In this document: positions 18,301 through 30,900 of the stretch, in pieces
How positions within the stretch are numbered: position 1 is the first letter of the stretch
Layout: each line of letters starts with the position of its first letter
From: Planctomycetaceae bacterium
GTDB taxonomy: Bacteria; Planctomycetota; Phycisphaerae; UBA1845; UTPLA1
Reading direction: 5' to 3'
Length of the DNA: 64,000 nt
Assembly: GCA_011525745.1 (NCBI GenBank)
Contig: WYBU01000066.1
Span: 1-64,000, forward strand
Position numbers and translations under genes: made by a program
The notes under the pieces: model-generated
Told to the model about the DNA's origin: nothing
What the model saw: the letters and a program-made list of their open reading frames with translations, nothing else
The model's database searches: none

Positions 18301-18823
18301 CCAGTCGTTGCCGGTCAACTGCACGGCAAGCCGGGCGACGGAACTGCGGTTCCGTCGCTGGCTGGGGATTCAGGCCGCGCCGGCGGATCGCGCGACGGTA
18401 CAGGTGTCGGCGAATGCCTTCAATTGGACGACGATCTGGAGCCATACCGGCGCGACGATCGCCGAATCGGCGTGGTCGTTGCAGACGTTCGATGTTTCGG
18501 GCGTGGCGGATGGTGCGATTCGCGTCTATGTGCGCTGGGGGATGGGTCCGACGGATGGCAACGGGACCGCGCCGGGATGGAACATCGACGACGTGGAGTT
18601 CTGGGGCGTTGCGCCGCATCCGTGCCTGGGCAGTATGGCCGGCGACGTGAGCGGGGACGGCGTCATCGACGGCGACGACGTCCAGGCGTTCGTGCGGGCG
18701 GTGGTTGATCCGCAGTCGGCGACGCAGGCGGAGCGCTGCGCGGCGGACTTCAACCTGGATGGCGCGGCTGATTCGCTGGACGTGCCGCTGTTCGTGACGA
18801 GGCTGATGAGCGTCGGAGATTGA
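15329..18823 (+). CDS. Secreted gingipain-type C25 cysteine protease with P-domain and dockerin-like tail
   Basis: A 1164-residue exported protease. Signal peptide at about 1-27 (cleavage after AVAAA). A propeptide-like region covers about 30-240. The C25 caspase-fold domain spans about 250-580, with DYILLVGDTDTIP, catalytic His451 in YSGHGSEY and Cys485 in SFACVTGS; the 34-residue spacing matches gingipain R. A proprotein-convertase P-domain (about 695-830, HPRIGDLLVQLRSPSG) and a beta-rich region follow. The end is a dockerin-like pair of EF-hand loops (GDVSGDGVIDGDDVQAF and ADFNLDGAADSLDVP). TTGGAGG precedes the ATG. No cohesin is visible nearby, so the tail may be a calcium-binding sorting or attachment module. 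Confidence 0.9.
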   Translation: MSPSPMLKLSLWIAVLIFLFVTAVAAAQDVWLRVMPDDGVARQPVERAAPPEVAVMRADDSGIRLRVETIGLTVSPRPRDEGAFVQVSWPGAATAGEIGAPAIPVVRRLFLAPPGVEVTASALCGTPIVIDEATAGGSLLLMPVQPPIEKVPGALEQAKFHYDAAAYALDADLPATRVAVSEVGLSRGQRLLLLEVRPIAYNAAAHRITLWPKMEVDVRFNGRAGPAAGHAPMAGIDRAVLNPPNGFAPRTGTGNYLIITVPAYASGLGTFVSAKQAQGYTVSTWTAPAGSTNSQIKTYIQGLWGGANAPDYILLVGDTDTIPHWIGGGAGNPPTDLPYTCMDGAADWMPDIAIGRFPVRSTTQLSNVIAKVLNFEDGPVADPGYWLRAVFMASEDNYPVSEGTHNYCINTYMIPNNIVSDRLYCHTYGATTQQVRDAFNAGRLYGIYSGHGSEYSWADGPPFSQADVNGLTNANMYSWVCSFACVTGSYHLTECFAETWILAPNKGAAAIWASSVNSYWTEDDVLQRILFSVLFDDYIRETGPAFNQSRVRYLAQMGSGSTTRRYFEMYNLMGEPATYVHDANAGISVTPNEGLDSEGPIGGPFFPSIRTYRVTNAGGQPVVYEVAHDPAATWLSVTGPTSGTLPPFGFVDIVVEFGPEAAALPGGTYQDVVAFTNISNHVGDTTRPVRLDVGRTVVSWSEPAAPIVDNQTTQRTVYVDADLCLADLDVSVAITHPRIGDLLVQLRSPSGTLVTLHNRSGGTTANLFKLYDDDTVAPDGPGMLADFDGRNAMGTWTLLVSDQVNGGQGTLNGWSLRLLPAAEADCPPVATNVSVTTAHNTPVCVTMAAAVDPGDNPWCVIESLPAHGTLSDAQGNPITSVPCAMPPLEHDVFYTPAAWYGGNDSFSYSMCNDCGGSNTAVVRVLVGERQLIRVFDLETNPGWVTQGQWAFGVPTGGGSGNGDPTAGYTGDNVYGYNLAGDYANNLGAQYLQSLPVNCTASRATELRFRRWLGIQAAPADRATVQVSANAFNWTTIWSHTGATIAESAWSLQTFDVSGVADGAIRVYVRWGMGPTDGNGTAPGWNIDDVEFWGVAPHPCLGSMAGDVSGDGVIDGDDVQAFVRAVVDPQSATQAERCAADFNLDGAADSLDVPLFVTRLMSVGD

Positions 18824-19373
18824 GGTTACGTGCGGCACGGCCACGCTTGGCTGTGAATGGGGCACAGCCGCCCTCGGCTGTGTTGCATGTGGCAAAAGGG
18901 CGCCCGATTGCGCTCTTGCCGATGGCACACAGGTTGCAGCTTGGGGCTAAGGGTAGACACGCTCGCGCCTGTGCGGGGGCGCGGCCCGTGCTAATCCGAG
19001 CCGCGCAGCATCAGCAAGCGGGAAGTGCCTGCCGGAAGCGCGGGGGAACTGATCGTAGATTGGTGCGCGCTCGAAGCCTGTCGGCGTGCGTGAAGGTCGG
19101 TGCGCGATAGAAGCGTCGGTCGCAAAGCCGTAGCGCCCGATACCGCTCGCTGACGCTTCGCGGCTCGGATGAGAGACCGCAGCGCTGGCGCTTGCGGCTC
19201 GGTCCAGACGTGGCGGCGCTTGCGGCTCGAAGCTTACCGCGTGGCACGGCCACCGACTACGCGCGGGTGCGGCGGGTGGGCATTAGAACCCGTCGCGCGC
19301 AACACAACAGGATCTGCGACGCGCTGCGATGCGGTGCGCGGCGCGTCGCGCGGGGTAATGGGAGGATCGCGCA
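18824..19373. other. Repeat-filled gap between two secreted protease genes
   Basis: This 550-nt gap holds a CACAGCCG-ccct-CGGCTGTG hairpin (18863-18882) just after the C25 protease, one family-1 element, and reversed family-2 arms near 19177-19231. No gene is supported. Confidence 0.6.
18994..19170 (+). repeat. Family-1 dyad element, copy 6
   Basis: A 177-nt forward copy. Left arm ATCCGAGCCGCGCAGCATC, centre TCGAAGCCTGTCGGCGTGC, right arm CCGCTCGCTGACGCTTCGC. Its interior differs from copies 3-5 outside the centre. Confidence 0.75.
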
Positions 19374-21425
19374 ATGCACCGATCACATGGGGGGAATCCC
19401 ACGCGGTTCGTGAACGTTACCCCGCTCATCGCCCTGGCAATCCTGACGCTGTCGACCGGCACGCGCGCCAACGCCCAGTATCACACATGGCCCCAGATCG
19501 AGGCTGCCCTGGCGCAGGCGGCAGCCGATCATCCGAGCATCTGTCAGCGCATCAGCGTCGGCCAATCGACGCAGGGCCGCAACCTGTGGGCGGTGTGCAT
19601 CACCGACAACGTGGGGGTTGAGGAAGACGAGCCGGAATTCCGCTACATTTCGTCGATTCACGGCAACGAGACCATCGGCGTCGAGATGTGCCTGCTGCTG
19701 ATCGACTATCTGACCGACAACTATGGCGCCGATCCGCGCGTCACCAACCTCGTCGACTCCGTCGAAATCTGGATCATGCCGCTCATGAACCCCGACGGCT
19801 TCGTCGCCGGTACGCGGTACAACGCGCGCGGCGTCGACCTCAATCGCAACTTCCCCTGCCCCTATACGAGTCCCAACAACACCACCGACGGCCGCGAGGT
19901 CGAAACGGCGGCCGTGATGAACTGGGCGTTCGGGCGGGCGTTCACGCTGTCGGCCAACTTCCACAGCGGCGCGCTGGTGGTGAACTTCCCCTTCGACGCC
20001 AACGCGACCGGCCAGCCGGTTTATACGCCCACGCCCGACGACGCGATGTTCGTCTATATCAGCGAGCAGTACTCGGTCCACAATCCGCCGATGTGGAACA
20101 ATCCCGCCTTCCCGCACGGCGTTACCAACGGCGCCGACTGGTACGTAATCTACGGCGGGTTGCAGGACTGGAGCTACGTCTACAACGGCTGCAACGACGT
20201 GACGATCGAACTGGCCAACAACACGCCGCCGGCGGCGCAGATACCCGTCTGGTGGAGCAACAACCGCGAGTCGATGCTGGCGTATATCGAGACCTGCCTG
20301 ACGGTCGGCGTGCGCGGGCTGGTGCGCGACGGGCACACGGGCGCGCCGCTGGCCGCGACGGTGCGCGTGGCCGGCCGCGCGCACGACGTGTTCACCGATC
20401 CGGACGTCGGCGACTACCATCGGATGATCGAGGATGGCGTGTATGACCTGTCGTTCGAGTCGCCGGGGCGCGAGTCCGAGACGATCCGCAACGTGCCGGT
20501 CAGCATCGGCGAGGCGACGCGGCTGGACGTGAACCTGTGGCGGACCGAGATCGTGTCGCCCAACGGCGGCGAGATGCTCTCGCGCGAGCCGGTTGTGCTG
20601 ATCGAATGGTGCGGCAGTCCCAACGCGCGGTTTCAGGTGCAATACACGCCCAACGTCTCGGCGTCGTTCCGGCGCATCGACGGATTCGAGTCGGGCGTGC
20701 TCGATCTCGGGTTCTCGACCGGCGGAGCGGCGGCGTGGAGCATCGTCAGCGGGATTGCTCACGGCGGAACGCGCTCGGCGAGATCGGGGACGATCGGGCA
20801 CAACCGCACGTCGTGGCTGCAACGCACGGTGCTGGGCGGGCCGACGAGTTTCTGGTATCGCGTCAGTTCCGAGAGCAATCACGACTGGTTTGACTTTTAC
20901 GTCGATGGCCAGCGGCTGGTGCACGCCTCGGGAACGGTCGGCTGGACCTTTTTCAGCGTTTCGCTGCCGCCCGGTTCGCACGTGCTGCGGTGGGAATACG
21001 TCAAGGACGCCGGCGGCACGTCCGGCAGCGATGCCGCGTGGATCGACGATCTGACGACGAACGAGCCGGCGGCGGCGTGGAGCGACGTGGCGGCGCTGAC
21101 AGACGTCGGCGTGACGTCCGTCGCCTGGACGCCGACGTTCGGCGGCGCGGATTTCGGCGTGCGGGTGCGCTCGTATCGCGACGACGCGGGCTTCGGACCC
21201 TGGGATGCCGGCGACGGGCCGTTTACCATTTGTCTGTTCGGCGACGCCGACGCCGACGGGCAGTTGACCGCGGCCGACGTTCCGACGTTCGTCGCGCTGC
21301 TGCTGGCTGACGCCCCGGCCGGTACGATGCAGCGCTGCGCGGTCGATTTCAACCGTGACGGCGTCATCGACGGCGACGACGTGCAGGCGTTCGTCGACGC
21401 GCTGTGGGGAGGCGACCTGCCATGA
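19374..21425 (+). CDS. Secreted M14 zinc carboxypeptidase with dockerin-like tail
   Basis: A 683-residue exported metallocarboxypeptidase. Signal peptide to about residue 34 (ANA). The M14 domain has zinc ligands His96 and Glu99 (HGNE) and His197 (NFHSG), substrate-binding NARGVDLNRNF, and catalytic Glu279 in DVTIELAN. A carboxypeptidase-regulatory-like domain follows (GVRGLVRDGHTGAPL), then a beta-rich region and two dockerin-like calcium loops (GDADADGQLTAADVP, VDFNRDGVIDGDDVQAF). The second loop shares GVIDGDDVQAFV with the upstream C25 protease. GGGAGG lies about 8 nt before the ATG. It overlaps the ankyrin gene by ATGA. Confidence 0.93.
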   Translation: MHRSHGGNPTRFVNVTPLIALAILTLSTGTRANAQYHTWPQIEAALAQAAADHPSICQRISVGQSTQGRNLWAVCITDNVGVEEDEPEFRYISSIHGNETIGVEMCLLLIDYLTDNYGADPRVTNLVDSVEIWIMPLMNPDGFVAGTRYNARGVDLNRNFPCPYTSPNNTTDGREVETAAVMNWAFGRAFTLSANFHSGALVVNFPFDANATGQPVYTPTPDDAMFVYISEQYSVHNPPMWNNPAFPHGVTNGADWYVIYGGLQDWSYVYNGCNDVTIELANNTPPAAQIPVWWSNNRESMLAYIETCLTVGVRGLVRDGHTGAPLAATVRVAGRAHDVFTDPDVGDYHRMIEDGVYDLSFESPGRESETIRNVPVSIGEATRLDVNLWRTEIVSPNGGEMLSREPVVLIEWCGSPNARFQVQYTPNVSASFRRIDGFESGVLDLGFSTGGAAAWSIVSGIAHGGTRSARSGTIGHNRTSWLQRTVLGGPTSFWYRVSSESNHDWFDFYVDGQRLVHASGTVGWTFFSVSLPPGSHVLRWEYVKDAGGTSGSDAAWIDDLTTNEPAAAWSDVAALTDVGVTSVAWTPTFGGADFGVRVRSYRDDAGFGPWDAGDGPFTICLFGDADADGQLTAADVPTFVALLLADAPAGTMQRCAVDFNRDGVIDGDDVQAFVDALWGGDLP

Positions 21426-22687
21426 TTCCGACACTGTGTATCACGATTGTGCTTTCGGCCGCCGCGTGGTTCGATCCGCCGCCGGCGCCGGGCGCCGAGG
21501 ATGCGGCAAAGCCGGCCGCACAGGAAGCGAAACAGCCCGCCGCTACGGCGCAGGGCCGCGATCGCTTCGAGATTCACGCCGCGGCGCAGACCGGCGACGC
21601 CGAGCGCGTGATGAAACTTCTGGCCGAGCGGCCGACGCTGCTGCACCTGAAGAACGCGGCCGGCCGGATGCCGATTCACGTCGCGGCGACGGCGTCCGAT
21701 CCGTCGGCACTGGGCGTGCTGCTGGAGCACGGGGCGGCGGTCAACGGGCGGGATCACCAGGGCGACACTCCGCTGCACCTGGCCGTGCGGGCGAATATCG
21801 TTGCGACCGTCGACCTGCTGCTTCAGGCCGGCGCGGGCGTCGATCGCAAGAACGCGCGGGGCGAGACGCCGCTGCACGCGCTGGTGACGGGCGAGGCGCT
21901 GGACTCGGATGCGCCGCCGGCACAGCGGGCGATTGCTTCGCTGCTGGCGCGGGCGGGGGCGGATCTTCGCGCGACGGATCGCATGGGGCTTTCGCCGCTG
22001 CATCATGCGGCGTGGCACGGGCACGCGGAACTGGTGGAGCTGCTGGCGCCGCTGAGGGAAGGCGCCGCGGCGCCGCGCGGGCCTGGCGCGGCGGGCGAAT
22101 CGCCGCGCGACGATGCCGCTGATGGCGGCAGCGCCGCGTCACGTCCGGCGAAGGGTGAACCGGCGCCGAGTGGTTCGGGCGACGGAGGTTCGGGCAACGG
22201 CGCTGCGGTGCGGGGGGCCGACGGTTCATCCGCGGCCGATGCGGTGCGCCAATACGACGTCGACCTGCGCGATCTGTCCGATTGCACGCCGCTGCACTAC
22301 GCCGCCCTGGCCGGCAAGCTGCCGATCATGGACTGGCTGATCGCCCACGGCGCGGCCGTCGATGCCACCGACAACACGGGCGGCACGCCGCTGTTCAGCG
22401 CCGTGCATCGATGCCGCCGCGAGGCCGTCGAGCGGCTGCTGGCGGCCGGCGCGAACGTCCATCACCGCGACCGCCGCGGCCGCACCGCGCTGCACGCGCT
22501 GGCCGCCGACACGCCCGCGGAGCCGGAGTTGGACGCCCTGGCCGCATCCGCGGCCGAGGCGCTGCTGCGAGGCGGCGCCGAAGTCAACGCCCGCGACGCC
22601 GGCGGCGCGACTCCGCTGAAGCTGACGCGTCAATCGCGGCGGGAGCAGGTGGCCGACGTGCTGAAGCGGAACGGGGGAACCGAGTAG
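21422..22687 (+). CDS. Exported ankyrin-repeat protein
   Basis: A 421-residue protein. An N-terminal hydrophobic signal (about 1-16) is followed by Ala/Pro/Lys-rich sequence. Ankyrin repeats cover about 45-215 (for example GRMPIHVAATASDPSALGVL, GDTPLHLAVRANIVATVDLL) and 275-415 (CTPLHYAALAGKLPIMDWL). A Gly/Ala/Ser-rich linker of about 60 residues separates the two blocks. The start overlaps the carboxypeptidase stop (ATGA) with GGAGG 8 nt upstream. Ankyrins bind proteins; coupling to a secreted peptidase suggests a partner or inhibitor-like role in the periplasm, which is inference. Confidence 0.88.
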   Translation: MIPTLCITIVLSAAAWFDPPPAPGAEDAAKPAAQEAKQPAATAQGRDRFEIHAAAQTGDAERVMKLLAERPTLLHLKNAAGRMPIHVAATASDPSALGVLLEHGAAVNGRDHQGDTPLHLAVRANIVATVDLLLQAGAGVDRKNARGETPLHALVTGEALDSDAPPAQRAIASLLARAGADLRATDRMGLSPLHHAAWHGHAELVELLAPLREGAAAPRGPGAAGESPRDDAADGGSAASRPAKGEPAPSGSGDGGSGNGAAVRGADGSSAADAVRQYDVDLRDLSDCTPLHYAALAGKLPIMDWLIAHGAAVDATDNTGGTPLFSAVHRCRREAVERLLAAGANVHHRDRRGRTALHALAADTPAEPELDALAASAAEALLRGGAEVNARDAGGATPLKLTRQSRREQVADVLKRNGGTE

Positions 22688-22784
22688 AGCGACGGACTGC
22701 CGCCGCGACGATCCCTTGTGTTTGAGCCGCAAGCGCCGACGCTGGCGCGTCCGATCCGAGCAACAAGCGCCAGCGCTGCGGTCC

Positions 22785-22982
22785 TTCCGAGCCGCGAAGC
22801 CCCCGCCTACGCGCGGGCGGGCGTCAGCGAGCGGGACTGGACGCTTCGGCCCGATGAGCCAAGCTTCTAACGCGTAACTACGCCCAGTTCGCCGACAGGC
22901 TTTGAGCACGCCACCAAGAACGAACGGTTCACCCTTGCTTCGGGCGTGCGGATCCCGCTTGCTGACGCTGCGCGGCTCGGAT
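22785..22982 (-). repeat. Family-1 dyad element, copy 7 (reverse, nested hairpin)
   Basis: A 198-nt reverse copy. The diagnostic left-type arm is at its right end and the right-type arm at its left end. The latter is split by a nested hairpin (CCCCCGCCTACGCGCGGGCGG). The centre on the minus strand reads CAAAGCCTGTCGGCGAAC. Confidence 0.75.
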
Positions 22983-23062
22983 GCACACGAGCTGTATCCC
23001 CGCGCAGGCGGGCGCCGTGGCACGCAGTCCGATCCGAGCAGCAAGCGCCAGCGCTGCGGTCC

Positions 23063-23259
23063 TTCCGAGCCGCGAAGCCCCGCCTACGCGCGGGCGGGCG
23101 TCAGCGAGCGGGACTGGACGCTTCGGCCCGATGAGCCAAGCCTCTAACGCGTAACTGCGCCCGGTTCGCCGACAGGCTTTGAGCACGCCTCCAAGAACGA
23201 GCGGTTCACCCTTGCTTCGAGCGTGCGGATCCCGCTTGCTGACGCTGCGCGGCTCGGAT
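23063..23259 (-). repeat. Family-1 dyad element, copy 8 (reverse, nested hairpin)
   Basis: A 197-nt reverse copy, the tandem partner of copy 7, with the same nested hairpin one base shorter. Confidence 0.75.
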
Positions 23260-23344
23260 GCACACGAGCTGTATTCCCGCGCAGGCGGGCGCCGTGGCAC
23301 GCAACCAGCACTGCTCGACCCTCGAGGAAACACGCGGCGTGCCC

Positions 23345-25159
23345 TCACGCGCTTCGCCGCGACGTCAGATGCAACGCCAGCAGCGCCACATCCGCCGGCG
23401 TAATGCCCGAAATACGCCGCGCCTGCCCCAGACTGGACGGACCGACGCCGGCGAAACGCTCGCACGCCTCGGCGCGCAGGCCGGGCACGCCGAGAAAATC
23501 GAACCCCGCCGGAATCGCCCGTGCATCCATCGCCGCCATCCGCTGAATCTCGGCCGCCTGCCGCTCCAGGTAGCCCGCGTAGCGCAGATCGGTCACGAAT
23601 GCTTCGACCGCCGAATCGAACACGCTCCATCCGCAATGCCGCACCGCCTCGCGCCAATCGACATCCGGCCGCACCAGCCAGTCGCGCAGCGGCCGGCCGT
23701 CGCGGCGCCGCGCGGACAGCCACGCTTCGAACGCCGCGGCCGTTCGCCGACGCTCTTCGAACCCCGCCCAACGAACGTCGTCCACCAGGCCGATCCGCCG
23801 GCCGATCGGCGTCAGTCGCACGTCGGCGTTGTCCGACCGCAGCGACAGCCGATGCTCGGCACGCGACGTGAACATGCGATACGGCTCCGTCACGCCGCGC
23901 GTCACCAGATCGTCCGCCATCACGCCGATGTAGCTCGCGTCGCGCGACAGAATCAGCGGCTCGCGACCCATGACCGCCAGCGCCGCATTCGCGCCTGCCA
24001 CCAGCCCCTGGCCCGCCGCCTCTTCGTAGCCGCTCGTGCCGTTGATCTGACCGGCGAGATACAACCCGCCGACCACCTTGCTCTCGAGCGTCGCGCGGGT
24101 CTGATGCGGCGGGACGAAGTCATACTCGACCGCGTAGCCCCACTGCACCACACGTGCGTTCTCGAGGCCGACGATCGAACGCACCAGCGCCGCCTGCACG
24201 TCCGGCGGCAACGACGTGCTGATGCCGTTGCAGTAGATGCGGTCGCTGTCATAGCCCTCGGGTTCGAGGAAGACCTGGTGCCGCGGCTTGTCCGCGAAAC
24301 GCACCACCTTGTCCTCGATGCTGGGGCAGTACCGCGGCCCGCGCGACGCGATCTGCCCCGAATACATCGGCGCGCGGTGCAGATTGGCGCGAATCAACTC
24401 ATGCACCGTCTCGTTCGTGTGCGTGATCCAGCAGCACACCTGCCGATTCGCGATCGTGTCGTTGAGAAACGAGAATGGCCGCGGCGGTTCGTCTCCCGGC
24501 TGTTCCACCAGGGCGGCGTCATTCACGCTGTCGCGCGCCACGCGCGGCGGCGTGCCGGTCTTCAGGCGGCCCAACTCCAGTCCCAGTCGCCGCAGCTCGA
24601 CCGAAAGCCGCTCCGCCGATGCTTCGCCGATTCGCCCGCCGGTCGATTGCCGCTCGCCGCAGTGCATCAGCGCCCGCAGGAACGTGCCGGTCGTCAGCAC
24701 GACGGCCGCCGCGCGGATCGTTCGGCCGTCGGCGAGTCGCACGCCGCACACGCGCGGCGGCGCCCGATCATCGGTGAGGATCTCGTCGACGCTGCCATCG
24801 AGTATCGTCAGTCCCGGCGTTTCGCCGAGCAGTCGCTGAACGAACGCTTCGTACAGGCGCCGGTCGCACTGCGCCCGCGGCGCCTGCACGGCCGGGCCTT
24901 TGCTGCGATTGAGAATTCGGAACTGAATTCCGGCCGCATCCGCGGCCAGCCCCATCAACCCGCCCAGTGCGTCGATTTCGCGAACCATCTGCCCCTTGCC
25001 GATGCCGCCGATGGCCGGATTGCACGACATGCGCCCAATGGCGGAGCGATCGAACGTGATCATCGCCGTCGGCACGCCCAGCCGCGCAGCCGCCCAGGCG
25101 GCCTCCGCCCCGGCGTGGCCGCCGCCGACGATCAGAACTTCGTAGCGAACATCGGACAT
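23345..25159 (-). CDS. mnmG: tRNA uridine-5-carboxymethylaminomethyl modification enzyme MnmG
   Basis: A 604-residue FAD enzyme that, with MnmE, modifies U34 of tRNAs reading split codon boxes. The FAD-binding VLIVGGGHAGAEAA (8-21), MSCNPAIGGIGKG, the long GidA core (YCPSIEDKVVRF, EPEGYDSDRIYCNG, LAGQINGTSGYEEAAGQG) and the C-terminal helical domain (FDFLGVPGLRAEA, RISGITPADVALL) are all present. Length fits the family. No Shine-Dalgarno sequence is seen, but TAATCT lies 6 nt before the ATG, consistent with a leaderless transcript. mnmE is not in the window. Confidence 0.96.
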   Translation of the reverse strand: MSDVRYEVLIVGGGHAGAEAAWAAARLGVPTAMITFDRSAIGRMSCNPAIGGIGKGQMVREIDALGGLMGLAADAAGIQFRILNRSKGPAVQAPRAQCDRRLYEAFVQRLLGETPGLTILDGSVDEILTDDRAPPRVCGVRLADGRTIRAAAVVLTTGTFLRALMHCGERQSTGGRIGEASAERLSVELRRLGLELGRLKTGTPPRVARDSVNDAALVEQPGDEPPRPFSFLNDTIANRQVCCWITHTNETVHELIRANLHRAPMYSGQIASRGPRYCPSIEDKVVRFADKPRHQVFLEPEGYDSDRIYCNGISTSLPPDVQAALVRSIVGLENARVVQWGYAVEYDFVPPHQTRATLESKVVGGLYLAGQINGTSGYEEAAGQGLVAGANAALAVMGREPLILSRDASYIGVMADDLVTRGVTEPYRMFTSRAEHRLSLRSDNADVRLTPIGRRIGLVDDVRWAGFEERRRTAAAFEAWLSARRRDGRPLRDWLVRPDVDWREAVRHCGWSVFDSAVEAFVTDLRYAGYLERQAAEIQRMAAMDARAIPAGFDFLGVPGLRAEACERFAGVGPSSLGQARRISGITPADVALLALHLTSRRSA

Positions 25160-25165
25160 GTCCAG

Positions 25166-25171
25166 AGATTA
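25166..25171 (-). promoter_or_regulatory. TAATCT -10-like box of mnmG
   Basis: On the minus strand TAATCT is followed by CTGGAC and the ATG of mnmG. A transcript starting 6-7 nt after the box would begin at the start codon. No ribosome-binding site lies between. Confidence 0.4.
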
Positions 25172-25236
25172 GCCCGCACGCCGGCGAATCGGCAACGGTT
25201 TCGCCGCGCCGGCATCAGAGTCGGCCCGGAAAAGAC

Positions 25237-25274
25237 GACGGGCGGCCGTTCGGCTCAACGAACGACCGCCCGTC
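25237..25274 (-). terminator. Intrinsic-type terminator after the FG-GAP genes
   Basis: A 16-bp stem with one mismatch (GACGGGCGGCCGTTCG paired with CGAACGACCGCCCGTC) and a 6-nt loop lies 28 nt beyond the stop of the large FG-GAP gene. On the minus strand it is followed by GTCTTTTCC, a short T-run. It would separate that operon from mnmG. Confidence 0.7.
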
Positions 25275-25302
25275 AAAATCAATCAGGCAAATCAACTCCG
25301 CA

Positions 25303-30849
<5,547 letters not shown>

Positions 30850-30900
30850 GAGGTCACCTCGTGTGTCAGTGCGTCGCATGATTCTCTGCACCCATCCGCA

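Larger units (their letters stand above)
22751..23303. repeat. Two tandem 278-nt units
   Basis: Unit 1 (22751-23028) and unit 2 (23029-23303) are nearly identical, with a few substitutions and small length changes. Each begins CCGATCCGAGCA with a family-2 arm (CAAGCGCCAGCGCTGCGG), then a complete reverse-orientation family-1 element, then GCACACGAGCTGTAT and a CGCGCAGGCGGGCGCC hairpin. High identity points to recent duplication. Confidence 0.85.
22688..23344. other. 657-nt repeat region between convergent genes
   Basis: The ankyrin gene and mnmG converge on this region. It is almost wholly made of two tandem 278-nt units carrying family-1 and family-2 sequences. I see no gene and no clear terminator other than these dyads. 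Confidence 0.65.

Noticed and set aside
19383-21434. 683-codon open frame opposite the carboxypeptidase gene
   Set aside because: It mirrors the real gene exactly in a GC-rich frame, is extremely rich in Arg/His/Pro and has no recognisable motif. The same holds for long antisense frames at 6993-8606, 15296-16681, 23258-25312, 29032-31590, 32566-34551, 34752-36563 and 36880-39426.
22751-23303. CRISPR array
   Set aside because: Only two long, nearly identical composite units with no short regular repeats and unique spacers; no cas genes are present.
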